Assembly (NCBI GenBank): GCA_046760445.1
Contig: JBHIEE010000011.1
Span: forward strand, 1 to 37,982
DNA: 37,982 nucleotides
From: JBHIEE01 sp046760445
GTDB taxonomy: Bacteria; Acidobacteriota; Aminicenantia; JdFR-78
Direction of reading: 5' to 3'
Below are positions 15,789 to 23,887 of this stretch, piece after piece. The number at the start of each line of letters is the position of its first letter. Positions within the stretch are counted from its first letter, which is position 1. The position numbers were made by a program, and so were the translations under genes. Under the pieces are notes generated by a model that worked only from the letters and a program-made list of their open reading frames with translations, searched no databases and had not been told where the DNA came from.

Positions 15789-16715
15789 TTATTTTTCATC
15801 TTTATCTTTTTGGGTCAGCGCATCAAAAGGAAGCTCTAAAATAGAATATGGGTCTACTCGAGAGCCATTTAATTTAATTCCCCAGTGAAGATGCGGTCCG
15901 GTCACCCGACCAGTGGCTCCCACTTTACCCAATAGCTCACCTTTTTTGACCAAATCACCATTTCTCACATTAAATTCTGAAAGATGACAGTAAATAGTAT
16001 AAAACCCAAATCCATGGTCAAGGATGACTGTTTTTCCTCCGAAATACAACTCCTCAGCTAAGACGACCAGCCCATTATTAGCTGCCTTAATGTCTTCTCC
16101 TGAAGGTGAAAGAATATCCTCTCCGCTGTGGCTTGACCTTGGTCGAAGGTTAAAGATTCTTCTTTCCCCGAAGTTTTTCCTTCCCTGTCCTGAAGTAGGA
16201 AAAAGAAACTGACCATCAATCATCCACTGAGGAGTTAAAGTTCGATAAATCGATTGGAGAAGTTCATTATCTCTTCTAATTTTTTCCAGAGCTTCCGGTG
16301 GAGGAATGACATATTTCTCATCCACCTGGATTTTCTTAACAGGAAAATGCTTATCTACAATATGAAGTGTCCTTGTGATCTCAATTTCTTCTCCTTGGTT
16401 AGTTTTGATTGCCAAAATCATTGGATAAAGGTCTGGCCGAATATCAAGATCAATTCCTATCAAACCAAGAAAGGGACTATCTTCTTTAGGTTGAGCTAAA
16501 GGGAAAACTTGTCCAAATATCTGAATGCTGGCTGAACTGATTTTTTCCTTTTCAGGAAGAAGAACCATTATTGCTTCTCCTGGGTGAAGAGCTCGATAGT
16601 AGAGTTCCACTTTGATTTGTTCTTCTTCTAAACCTTCGCTTTTAAAAACCATTACAAAGAGAAATATGATAAAGCTAATTATCAAACTGAAAATCTTTTT
16701 ATTTTGTCTGATCAT
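15789..16715 (-). CDS. M23-family peptidoglycan endopeptidase
   Basis: This is an exported zinc endopeptidase of the LytM type, about 308 residues. An N-terminal hydrophobic segment (IFSLIISFIIFLFVMVF) acts as signal or anchor. A beta-rich middle domain follows. The C-terminal M23 domain has HSGED (metal His and Asp), a YFGGKTVILDHG strand pair, YCHLSEF and the catalytic HLHWG. It would cut peptide cross-bridges in the wall. The frame is open up to a TTG at 16772. I choose ATG 16715, which is preceded by GGAAAA and lets the hydrophobic segment start as a normal signal peptide. It is the last gene of the three-gene minus-strand operon with the deacylase and the alpha/beta hydrolase, and it converges on ino1. 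Confidence 0.88.
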   Translation of the reverse strand: MIRQNKKIFSLIISFIIFLFVMVFKSEGLEEEQIKVELYYRALHPGEAIMVLLPEKEKISSASIQIFGQVFPLAQPKEDSPFLGLIGIDLDIRPDLYPMILAIKTNQGEEIEITRTLHIVDKHFPVKKIQVDEKYVIPPPEALEKIRRDNELLQSIYRTLTPQWMIDGQFLFPTSGQGRKNFGERRIFNLRPRSSHSGEDILSPSGEDIKAANNGLVVLAEELYFGGKTVILDHGFGFYTIYCHLSEFNVRNGDLVKKGELLGKVGATGRVTGPHLHWGIKLNGSRVDPYSILELPFDALTQKDKDEK

Positions 16716-16790
16716 TTTTCCAATTATATTCTCTATCTTGAAATTTTTAGCATATTCTTTATTTTTAGACAAGGTTTAAAACTAAAAATA

Positions 16791-17615
16791 TTAATCTAAA
16801 AAATTCAAGATTAATTCATTGAATTCCTCAGCTTTTTCAATTTGAGGAACATGTCCACATCTATCAAAGATATGAATTTTAGAATTTTCTATCAATTTGT
16901 GGCCGAGGTGAGCCTGAGAAACAGGGATAATTTTATCCTCTTTTCCCCAGACAATTAAAGTCGGGATTTTAAGGGTAGAAATTTGCTCAATTAATGGCTG
17001 ATATATTTCTGAACGCAATCCCTTAAGATTTACACCTTGACGTAGGATGAAAAGAGGAATTGATTTGGTTTGGGGCAATCTCGTAATTTCCATCACTTTT
17101 TGAATTAATTCATTCGGTAATTTTCTTGAATCATAAAAAAGTCTTCCAAGAAGCATTCTGGTAGTGTGATAATTAGCTATAGAAAAAGCCAATTCACCCA
17201 CCGGGAAAATAGTTGCAATTCGAGAAATAAAGGTAAGCTTTTGTCCAAATCCAACATTGCTGACTAAAACCAGTTTGGTTGCTTTTTCTGGAAAACAGAT
17301 AGCAAATTGAAGGGCCATCAGACCACCCATTGAATTCCCTACAAGGGAGACTTTTTGAAGATTGAATTCCCGAAGAAAATTATTTAGAAAGTTGTTAGAA
17401 AAATTAAAATCGTAATTTACTCTTGGTTTATCTGAGCGACCAAAACCTATAAAATCAGGAGCATAAACTTGGTATTTTTGAGCTAAAGTGAGGATATTAT
17501 ATTGCCACCATTCCTTCGAAGCCCCGATTCCATGAAGAAGAATTACTGGTGGGCCATTTCCTTCCTCCCAGTAACATACCTGATATTTACTGATCTTTTT
17601 ATATCTTTCTTCCAC
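16791..17615 (-). CDS. Alpha/beta-hydrolase fold protein
   Basis: This is a cytoplasmic hydrolase of 274 residues. The oxyanion-hole motif LLHGIGASKEWW is near residue 28. The nucleophile is Ser95 in VGNSMGGLM, the acidic residue is in VWGKEDKIIP, and the catalytic His is in DRCGHVPQIEK near the C-terminus. The triad is complete. Its substrate cannot be told from sequence; ester or amide hydrolases and meta-cleavage hydrolases share this layout. The start is GTG 17615, without a clear ribosome-binding site. It lies 12 bp after the deacylase gene, so translation is probably coupled. Its neighbours act on D-amino-acid derivatives and on peptidoglycan. Confidence 0.87.
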   Translation of the reverse strand: MEERYKKISKYQVCYWEEGNGPPVILLHGIGASKEWWQYNILTLAQKYQVYAPDFIGFGRSDKPRVNYDFNFSNNFLNNFLREFNLQKVSLVGNSMGGLMALQFAICFPEKATKLVLVSNVGFGQKLTFISRIATIFPVGELAFSIANYHTTRMLLGRLFYDSRKLPNELIQKVMEITRLPQTKSIPLFILRQGVNLKGLRSEIYQPLIEQISTLKIPTLIVWGKEDKIIPVSQAHLGHKLIENSKIHIFDRCGHVPQIEKAEEFNELILNFLD

Positions 17616-17627
17616 TTAACTTTTTAT

Positions 17628-19328
17628 TTAGAGAATCTTTTTTAAAATTCTGCCAGGTAATGCACCTGTATGGTCTCCTTGTTGAACCACCACTTGGCCA
17701 TTCACTAACACATATTCAATTCCAGCTGGATAGATGTGAGGTTTTTCCCAAGTAGCGGAATCAATTACTTTTTCTGGATCAAAAATAACCAGATCAGCAA
17801 AATATTTTTCTTTTACTTGTCCTCTTTTTATTAAACTAAATTTCTGAGCTGGTAGAGAAGTCATTTTTTTAATAGCCTGAGGTAGAGTGAAAATATTTTC
17901 TTCTCGAGTATATTTACCCAGCACACGAGGGAAAGTTCCATAATAACGAGGATGAGGTTTGCCTTTACTCAGAGTTCCATAAGGAGCAACTGAATTTCCA
18001 TCTGAACCAATTACTACCAGTGGGTAAGCCAAAACTTTCTTGAGATTATCTTCATTCATCATGAAAATAATCATTTCTACTCGGTTTTCCTCCTCAATTA
18101 ATAAATCCCTCATAAATTCATATGGATCTTTTCCAGCTTCTTTGGCTGCCTGGAGGATATTTTTACCTTCCAAAGGTTTGTTTTTCTTTGTAAAAACAGA
18201 GCAAATAAGAACCTTTTCCCAAGAGCCAAGTTTTTCTTCTTGTTCTTTGACATAACTTCGAAGTTTACTATCTAAACTCGGGTCTTTTAACCTTGCCAGA
18301 AATTCATCAGTTATTCCCTGTCTCGCCCAGAGAGGGAAGTAGAAACTAAGACCAGTTGATCCGGCGATATAGGGATAGCGATCAGCTAAAACATCAATTC
18401 CTTCTTTTTGAGCTTGGTCAATCTTTTGTAGGGCAGCCTCTATTTTTGTCCAATTTCTTGGATAGGCAGCTTTTAAATGAGAAATTTCTAAACTGATTTT
18501 AGCTTCACGCGCAATTTTGATTGCTTCCTTAATTGCTTCAAGGAGATGGTCTCCTTCGTCCCTCATGTGGGTGGCATATACTCCATTATACTTAGCTGCT
18601 GCTCGGCAAAGTTCAATTAATTCTTCTGTGCGGGCATAACTTCCCGGCGCATATTCTAGTCCAGTTGATAAGCCTAGTGCACCAGCCTTTATATTTTCCT
18701 CCACTAACTTTTTCATTAACTTTAACTCATTTTCTGTTGGGAGACGATCATTGAAACCGACCACTGCCCCTCGAACAGCCCCTTGTCCCAACAGAGTAGC
18801 ATAATTAACTGCTATTCCTTTTTCTTCCAGTCGATTAAAAAAACCGTTTATTTCTTTCCAGTCAAGATCCAAATCATACTCCTCTTTGAAGTATCTTTTC
18901 TGCTCCTCAAAAACTGAATCAGGAATGGGAAAAGGAGAATAGCCGCAATTTCCACTTATTTCTGTTGTTACTCCCTGTCTAATTTTACTTTCTGCTTTTG
19001 GATTCACCAGTAGTTCAACATCTGTATGACTGTGAACATCAATAAATCCTGGTGAAACAGCCAGGCCATTAGCTTCAACTATTATTTTTGCTTTACTTTT
19101 CTTTAAATTATTACCTATTCGGACAATTTTATCTCCCTTAATGGCTATGTCAGCTTCATTCCCAGGATTTCCTAATCCATCAAAAACTATCCCTTTTAAA
19201 ATTATGAGATCATAATCACTTTTAGAAGAACATCCTTGAAGTAATAGATTGTAACCCCCCAGCCCTAATATAGTTGCGCCGCGGGCTGATTTTTTGAGGA
19301 ATTGCCTTCTCGTAATTTTATTTTTCAT
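17628..19328 (-). CDS. N-acyl-D-amino-acid deacylase family amidohydrolase, exported
   Basis: The protein has 566 residues. It starts with a Tat-type signal (TRRQFLKK, Arg7-Arg8) followed by a hydrophobic stretch and a lipobox-like LLLQGC (Cys33), so it may be a Tat-exported lipoprotein. The metal-dependent amidohydrolase core has PGFIDVHSHTD (His99, His101), EISGNCGYSPFPI, the HMRDEG and EISHLK metal-ligand segments, and a late GSDGNS. This order matches D-aminoacylases that remove acyl groups from N-acyl-D-amino acids. It heads a minus-strand operon (promoter at 19362-19390) with a hydrolase and an M23 endopeptidase, which fits processing of D-amino-acid-containing wall fragments or peptides; that link is inference. 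Confidence 0.9.
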   Translation of the reverse strand: MKNKITRRQFLKKSARGATILGLGGYNLLLQGCSSKSDYDLIILKGIVFDGLGNPGNEADIAIKGDKIVRIGNNLKKSKAKIIVEANGLAVSPGFIDVHSHTDVELLVNPKAESKIRQGVTTEISGNCGYSPFPIPDSVFEEQKRYFKEEYDLDLDWKEINGFFNRLEEKGIAVNYATLLGQGAVRGAVVGFNDRLPTENELKLMKKLVEENIKAGALGLSTGLEYAPGSYARTEELIELCRAAAKYNGVYATHMRDEGDHLLEAIKEAIKIAREAKISLEISHLKAAYPRNWTKIEAALQKIDQAQKEGIDVLADRYPYIAGSTGLSFYFPLWARQGITDEFLARLKDPSLDSKLRSYVKEQEEKLGSWEKVLICSVFTKKNKPLEGKNILQAAKEAGKDPYEFMRDLLIEEENRVEMIIFMMNEDNLKKVLAYPLVVIGSDGNSVAPYGTLSKGKPHPRYYGTFPRVLGKYTREENIFTLPQAIKKMTSLPAQKFSLIKRGQVKEKYFADLVIFDPEKVIDSATWEKPHIYPAGIEYVLVNGQVVVQQGDHTGALPGRILKKIL

Positions 19329-19361
19329 TTTACTTTCCTCATTTTTTGATTTAATTTTTTA

Positions 19362-19390
19362 ATCATATCAATTTTTCATCTTGTTTTCAA
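19362..19390 (-). promoter_or_regulatory. Promoter of the deacylase operon
   Basis: On the minus strand TTGAAA (19390-19385) and TATGAT (19367-19362) are spaced by 17 bp. Transcription would start near 19355, giving a leader of about 27 bases before ATG 19328. Confidence 0.6.
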
Positions 19391-19621
19391 AATATTTTGC
19401 TATGCTAATAATATGTTTTCTCTCGAGCTTAAAATTCAATCAATTTTATAAGGATAAATAGGTGAAAAAACGATTATTATTAATGTTATTAGCCAGAAAG
19501 GGGAATGTGAAGTTCAGCAAAAGGTTGAATAGGGATTTATTTATCAGGAAAAGCTCTCACTATTTGTCCAAGTATCAACTTTAAAAATGACTTTATAGGT
19601 CAGTAAAACTGGGAGTGATTT

Positions 19622-19650
19622 TTTACTTGCAACTAAAGAAAACATATAAT
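19622..19650 (+). promoter_or_regulatory. Promoter of the 174-residue exported protein gene
   Basis: TTTACT (19622-19627) and a perfect TATAAT (19645-19650) are 17 bp apart. The predicted start of transcription is about 25 bases before the GTG start codon. Confidence 0.55.
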
Positions 19651-19682
19651 AAAATTACTTTTACTTTAAAAAGGAGGAAATT

Positions 19683-20207
19683 GTGATAAAGAGAAATTTG
19701 TGGATAGCAACAGTCTTAGGTATGATGTTTGTCATTTTCTTAGGAGCTATCATTGCTCAGGAGAAACCGGTTGAACCAGTAAACTTCCGAGAGCTTATTC
19801 CATTTCTTAAAGATATTTCAGGCTGGACAGGAGAAAAGCCAGAAGGAAGTACGATCAGTTATGGGGAATATAAATTGAGTCAGGTTTCAAGAAGCTATTC
19901 ATCCGGAGAAAAAGAATTGACCATCAATATCCTCGACGGTGCCTATGTTCCTATGGCTTATGCCAGTTTTCAGATGATGAGAGCTTTTGAAATCGATACC
20001 TCAGATGAATATATCAGGAAAATCGAAATTTCAGGGTTCCCAGCAGTAGAGCGCTATGAATATGATGACAAAGAAGGAACTATTATTATTTTTGTGAGGG
20101 AAAGGTTTCTGGTTACTTTAGAAGAATCTGGAATTAAGAATACATCGGGATTAAGAGATATTGCTCAATCGCTTGATTTAAAAGGGCTGGCTGCTTTAGT
20201 CAAATAA
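19683..20207 (+). CDS. Hypothetical exported protein
   Basis: I do not recognise this 174-residue protein. It has a signal peptide (KRNLWIATVLGMMFVIFLGA, then IIAQE) with likely cleavage around residue 26. A mature alpha/beta domain of about 145 residues follows, without cysteines or obvious catalytic motifs. The repeated pattern of short strands (TISYGEYKLSQVSRSY, ELTINILDG) and the helix YASFQMMRAF suggest a compact periplasmic fold. The start is GTG 19683, five bases after GGAGG, and a good promoter lies just upstream. A small membrane protein gene follows 44 bp later in the same direction, and the two probably form a transcript ending at the hairpins near 20700. Confidence 0.8.
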   Translation: MIKRNLWIATVLGMMFVIFLGAIIAQEKPVEPVNFRELIPFLKDISGWTGEKPEGSTISYGEYKLSQVSRSYSSGEKELTINILDGAYVPMAYASFQMMRAFEIDTSDEYIRKIEISGFPAVERYEYDDKEGTIIIFVRERFLVTLEESGIKNTSGLRDIAQSLDLKGLAALVK

Positions 20208-20251
20208 TTTCTTTCTTGAGTTCCCAAAAATGAATTAAAAATGGGGGGAGA

Positions 20252-20623
20252 ATGAGAAAACATATTCAAATTTTGGGCGCGCTTTATATCGCTCATGGAT
20301 TTTTCAGGCTTGTTTGGTGCTTGGCTCTGCCAATGGTTATTCCTTTTATTGTGGTTAGTAGAGACAGAGCTAATTGGATAGTAGTATTTTTTGTTGTTTC
20401 TTTAACTGCTTTACTTTTTATTTTACTCGTGGCAGAAATTATTGCAGGTGTTGGACTGCTGAAATTTAAAAGCTGGTCAAGAATATTTACCCTGATTTTG
20501 AATGGGATTAATCTTTTTGCGTTTCCAATAGGTACTGCTCTGGGAATTTATGGTTTTATCATCCTCTTTTCTGACGAGAGTATTAAAATTCTTGCTCCTC
20601 GGGAAAAAGATAAAAAAACTTAG
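20252..20623 (+). CDS. Small integral membrane protein
   Basis: This hydrophobic protein of 123 residues has about four membrane segments (near residues 5-35, 43-65, 66-75 and 84-107). Between them are short charged loops (SRDRAN, KFKSWSR), and the soluble tail is KILAPREKDKKT. It has no conserved catalytic residues that I can name. Similar small four-helix proteins are common in Acidobacteria-like genomes and are unassigned. The ATG follows GGGGGGAGA at close spacing. It follows the exported 174-residue protein on the same strand, with two terminator-like hairpins downstream. Confidence 0.75.
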   Translation: MRKHIQILGALYIAHGFFRLVWCLALPMVIPFIVVSRDRANWIVVFFVVSLTALLFILLVAEIIAGVGLLKFKSWSRIFTLILNGINLFAFPIGTALGIYGFIILFSDESIKILAPREKDKKT

Positions 20624-20667
20624 GGGAAATTTTCTTTTTGATTGAGTCTTTCGAAGCGATTTAATTT

Positions 20668-20715
20668 AAAGGGTATTCCTTTTTTTAAATTTTATCAAAA
20701 AAAAGATAATTTTTT
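20668..20715 (+). terminator. Tandem weak hairpins with U-tracts
   Basis: AAAGG-GTATT-CCTTT (20668-20682) is followed by more T residues. TTATC-A8-GATAA (20692-20709) is followed by six T residues. Each stem is only 5 bp, but both have U-tracts and lie just after the small membrane protein gene, as expected for a terminator. Confidence 0.4.
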
Positions 20716-20753
20716 CAAACAATGGATTAGTAGAAAACGAAGTTTAATAATAC

Positions 20754-22103
20754 TCAGTGGTGTTTTTTATAAACTAACTTGAACTCAAGTTGGATTTTCT
20801 CTCCTTTGCTTAATATTTCGAAACTAATATCATCATTCCAGTTTTTATAACAGAGATATTCATACAGCTCTGCCTTTGACTCGAGGGTCCTTCCATCAAC
20901 TGTTAAGATGACATCCCCAACTCCAAAGCCCTTTTCACGGGCAATTGTTTCAGGAAAAACCCGAGAAATGCGAAATCCACCAGTTTTTTCCGATTTTTCA
21001 TCAGTACTGAATCCGAGTGAAGGATAGATAGGTTTTTCCTTCCAGTCAGGGACTCCAAAAAGAAAATCTGCTAAACCTCGGGAGACAATTTTATAAGAAA
21101 TTAACCCTTCTTGAGTACGAGTTGGCCTGTGAGCTGGGCTTTCTTCTTTTTTCTTGCCAGAACTCTTGTCTAGTGTCTTGTCTCCTTTTTCCTTCTTCGC
21201 CCCCTTTTTTATTTCCATCATAGGTGAGATTGTTGTTTCTTCAGGTACATCCACAGCAAGGACTGAAGCGACAGAAAATCCGCTGCGCTCAGTAATAATT
21301 CTAGCAATACCTAAGTTATACATGACGTGGCCACTACCAGCCATTACTACCACAATAGCTCTGGGATTTTCTTTGGCTGTTTTTATCGCTCCCTCAGCCA
21401 TAGCAGCATCCCAGGTGGATTGGGCAAGGTAGAATCCTTGGAATAGTTTTGGCTCCAATGCGTCGAGGCCTTCAAAGAAATATTTGATTAAAAATTGGTG
21501 TTCAATAGAGGATGTACTAACCTGAGGAATAGCTTCTTTTTCTTTATCAGATAACTTTTGCATTCCTGTTCTCATGGCACTCACATATTTTCTTGGAATA
21601 TTAATGGCGTACATTTTGATTTTGTTATCACGGGCATAATCAAAAATAGGCTTGTAATAGCGGTAGTTATGGGTCCACTTGACAAACCAATTGGTTTGAT
21701 CCAGAAATTCTCTTTCATTAATTTTTCCAGCAGTATAGTTATCTAAGATTTCTTGTTTCTGCCGTTCAAACATTTCCAGTGCGAGACATACTACGCTGCC
21801 TGATTCTACTAATCCTTTGATAATTCTCAGCTGAATTTGATGGTGAAGATCATTAGTATGAGTTTCTCCGACTAAAACAATTCGATACTTTTTTAGCGAG
21901 TTAATGAATTGTTCAAAAGATATATGTTGATTAGTTTGTGCCTCGTATATTTGGTTCGATTTGACTGCTGCAAAGTCGTATTTATACTTGGCATTGCCCA
22001 AAGGAAGTCGTTCGACATTAAATTCTTTCTGGGGAGAAGAAAAGGCAGGAATGGATGAGATAAATACGAGAATAGCAAATAGATAAATGAGTTTTTTTCT
22101 CAT
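20754..22103 (-). CDS. ChaN-family (DUF399) protein with C-terminal PDZ domain
   Basis: This is an exported protein of 449 residues with a signal peptide (MRKKLIYLFAILVFISSIPA, then FSS). The ChaN/DUF399 domain (about 50-290) has IVLVGETHTNDLHHQIQ, LALEMFERQKQ, a WTHNYRYYKPIFDYA helix and VVMAGSGHVMYNLGIA. These supply the conserved Glu/His residues implicated in haem binding in ChaN. A Lys/Ser-rich linker follows, then a PDZ domain (about 360-445; GGFRISRVFPETIAREKGFG, VGDVILTVDGRTL). ChaN is a haem-binding lipoprotein; fusion to a PDZ domain suggests tethering to peptides or other envelope proteins. The ATG follows AAAAGGAG. It is divergent from the FadL-type gene with back-to-back -35 boxes. 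Confidence 0.87.
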   Translation of the reverse strand: MRKKLIYLFAILVFISSIPAFSSPQKEFNVERLPLGNAKYKYDFAAVKSNQIYEAQTNQHISFEQFINSLKKYRIVLVGETHTNDLHHQIQLRIIKGLVESGSVVCLALEMFERQKQEILDNYTAGKINEREFLDQTNWFVKWTHNYRYYKPIFDYARDNKIKMYAINIPRKYVSAMRTGMQKLSDKEKEAIPQVSTSSIEHQFLIKYFFEGLDALEPKLFQGFYLAQSTWDAAMAEGAIKTAKENPRAIVVVMAGSGHVMYNLGIARIITERSGFSVASVLAVDVPEETTISPMMEIKKGAKKEKGDKTLDKSSGKKKEESPAHRPTRTQEGLISYKIVSRGLADFLFGVPDWKEKPIYPSLGFSTDEKSEKTGGFRISRVFPETIAREKGFGVGDVILTVDGRTLESKAELYEYLCYKNWNDDISFEILSKGEKIQLEFKLVYKKHH

Positions 22104-22135
22104 AATATCTCCTTTTAAGGATTAGTTGAAACCAA

Positions 22136-22165
22136 ATATTAATCAAGATTAATTTAAAATGTCAA
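22136..22165 (-). promoter_or_regulatory. Promoter of the ChaN-PDZ gene
   Basis: On the minus strand a perfect TTGACA (22165-22160) is followed after 18 bp by TAATAT (22141-22136). A plus-strand TTGACA at 22184-22189 faces away, with its -10 less clear (TATAGT at 22203 is only 13 bp away). The two genes therefore share a compact divergent control region. Confidence 0.5.
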
Positions 22166-22246
22166 GCAAAGCTCTAAATTTAGTTGACAAAGAGAGGTAA
22201 AATATAGTAAATAACAAAAACAAAAAGTGATAAAAAGGAGGTTTAA

Positions 22247-23524
22247 ATGAAAAAACTTTTCATTCCGATTCTTATGGTGTTAATGGTTTTTGGGATTAGT
22301 GGTTTTACTTTTGGAGGAGGTTTTTTAATCTATGAACATGGAGCAGCAGCCATGGCTCAAGCTGGAGCATTTGTAGCTCGTACTTATGATCCAACAGCAA
22401 TTTTCCATAATCCAGCTGGAATAGCTTGGTTAGACGGCACTCAAATTTCAGTCGGAACTACTTTGATTGTTCCTAAAGGCTCTTTGGAACTCCCTAACTA
22501 TTCCTTATTGGATCCAACCTGGCCAGGCTCAGTTGATCAGGAAGGTCAAATTTTCTATCCATCCACTTTCTACATCACTCATAGGTTCAATGACAAAATT
22601 TCGTTTGGATTAGGATTCTTTTCTCCCTTTGGTTTGGGAACTGAGTGGCCAGAAGATTTTCCCCTTAGATATATTTCTTACAAAACAAGTATGAAAACTT
22701 TCTATATTAACCCTACTGTTGCTTATCAAGTCAATGAAAATTTTTCTATTGGAGCAGGAGTGAGTTATATCTATGCTGATATTGAATTTAAGCATTATAG
22801 TATGGCAGCTCTTCCTATGCCACCCTGGACATTAGACTATGGTGTTTCTTTAGAGGGCAAAGATAGTTTTGCTATTGGATTTAATGCTGGTTTACTGTAT
22901 AAAGATGAAAACTGGTCAGTTGGTTCTTCCTATCGGAGTCGGGCCACTCTTAATTTAGAAGGAGATGTGATTATAGATCCTCCAGCTGGTTGGGAGTTCT
23001 TATTTCCTGAAACTGAGATGAAGGGTTCAACAGATATGCACTTACCTGACATATTTACAGTAGGAGGTGCTTATGAAGCTACTGATAAATTAGTAGTAGA
23101 AGTAGATGTGCAGTATAATATATGGTCTGTATATGATAAATTAGTTTTAGAAGTAGAAGGACAAGAAGACCAAGAAATAGAACAAGACTGGGACAATGCA
23201 TTTATTTTTAGAATTGGCGGTGAATATCAGCTTAATGAAAACTTGGCTTTGCGAGCTGGTGTTCTCTATGATCCAACTCCTCAGCCAGTTAAGTCAATGG
23301 ATTCGAGTCTTCCTGATGCTAATCGCTGGGCTTTTACAGCTGGACTTGGTTATAAAAAGAACAATTTCACCATAGATTTTGCCTATCAGTTCGAGCCATT
23401 TAATGATAGAGAAAGTCCAAACAGAGATATTTATGATGTTCCTCTTCTTGGAATCAATTTTGGAGAAGGTACTTATTCCACCACAGCGCATCTTTTTGGA
23501 ATTAGTATAGGTTATATCTTTTAG
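22247..23524 (+). CDS. FadL/OMPP1-type outer membrane transport protein
   Basis: This 425-residue outer membrane beta-barrel has an N-terminal signal peptide (MKKLFIPILMVLMVFGISGF). The mature start GGGFLIYEHGAAAMAQAGAF and the following DPTAIFHNPAGIAWLDG contain the NPAG signature of the FadL/TodX/OMPP1 family. Amphipathic strands continue to the end, which closes with an aromatic residue (GISIGYIF) as needed for barrel assembly. Members import long-chain fatty acids or other hydrophobic compounds. The gene has a strong AAAAAGGAGG site. It lies divergent from the ChaN-PDZ gene and is followed by dispersed element copy B and a TonB receptor, making an outer-membrane uptake neighbourhood. Confidence 0.9.
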   Translation: MKKLFIPILMVLMVFGISGFTFGGGFLIYEHGAAAMAQAGAFVARTYDPTAIFHNPAGIAWLDGTQISVGTTLIVPKGSLELPNYSLLDPTWPGSVDQEGQIFYPSTFYITHRFNDKISFGLGFFSPFGLGTEWPEDFPLRYISYKTSMKTFYINPTVAYQVNENFSIGAGVSYIYADIEFKHYSMAALPMPPWTLDYGVSLEGKDSFAIGFNAGLLYKDENWSVGSSYRSRATLNLEGDVIIDPPAGWEFLFPETEMKGSTDMHLPDIFTVGGAYEATDKLVVEVDVQYNIWSVYDKLVLEVEGQEDQEIEQDWDNAFIFRIGGEYQLNENLALRAGVLYDPTPQPVKSMDSSLPDANRWAFTAGLGYKKNNFTIDFAYQFEPFNDRESPNRDIYDVPLLGINFGEGTYSTTAHLFGISIGYIF

Positions 23525-23579
23525 GTAATTTAATCCTCAGCTATGATATAGAAAATTGAAAGTGTAGTAGTATATTAAA

Positions 23580-23732
23580 GGGTTTTCAAATGACCCTAAA
23601 TGATGATATGTAGATTGATGGTGAGAATAGCTTTTGTGGAAGCTTTAGGGGACTAAAAATAATAGTGCTGCAGTTGAGCGGTGCTGCAGTGCTGCACATA
23701 ACTAACCGCAAAACTGCAGTACTGTAGCACTA
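23580..23732 (+). repeat. Dispersed intergenic element, copy B
   Basis: Positions 23580-23645 match copy A (13141-13206) at 57 of 66 bases without gaps, and the same order follows. After 17 bp comes a CTGCAG-rich hairpin in which TAGTGCTGCAGT (23663-23674) pairs with ACTGTAGCACTA (23721-23732), with one G-T wobble. An inner GCGGT/ACCGC stem (23678-23682 with 23705-23709) sits inside. It starts 55 bp after the FadL-type gene. The rest of the 363-bp gap up to the TonB receptor start is AT-rich, with a TATAAT at 23847-23852 lacking a good -35. Confidence 0.75.
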
Positions 23733-23887
23733 CAACACAGAATAAAGATAGTTTTTACTTTTAGAAGGGATTGATTCTTTAAGTTTTCAGATAATTAAGT
23801 AATTAAAAATAAAGAATATAGGTGAGGGGAAAAGTCTATAAAAACTTATAATGTATAAAAATATATGGGGATGAAGTGGAGGGGAAA

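Larger units (their letters stand above)
19329..19682. other. 354-bp divergent intergenic region
   Basis: It holds the minus-strand deacylase promoter and the plus-strand promoter of the next gene. Between them lies a short frame at 19462-19584, a GTG after AAGGATAAATAG, coding 40 residues that begin MKKRLLLMLLARKG. The start resembles a signal peptide but the rest does not resemble anything known. It may be the stub of a lost gene. No other structure was seen. Confidence 0.4.

Noticed and set aside
19462..19584. 40-residue frame starting like a signal peptide
   Set aside because: The sequence after the first ten residues resembles nothing known and lacks a mature domain; possibly a gene stub, so described only with the intergenic region.
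22184..22208. Plus-strand promoter TTGACA/TATAGT for the FadL-type gene
   Set aside because: The spacing is only 13 bp, too short for a standard promoter; a -35 is likely present but its -10 is unclear.
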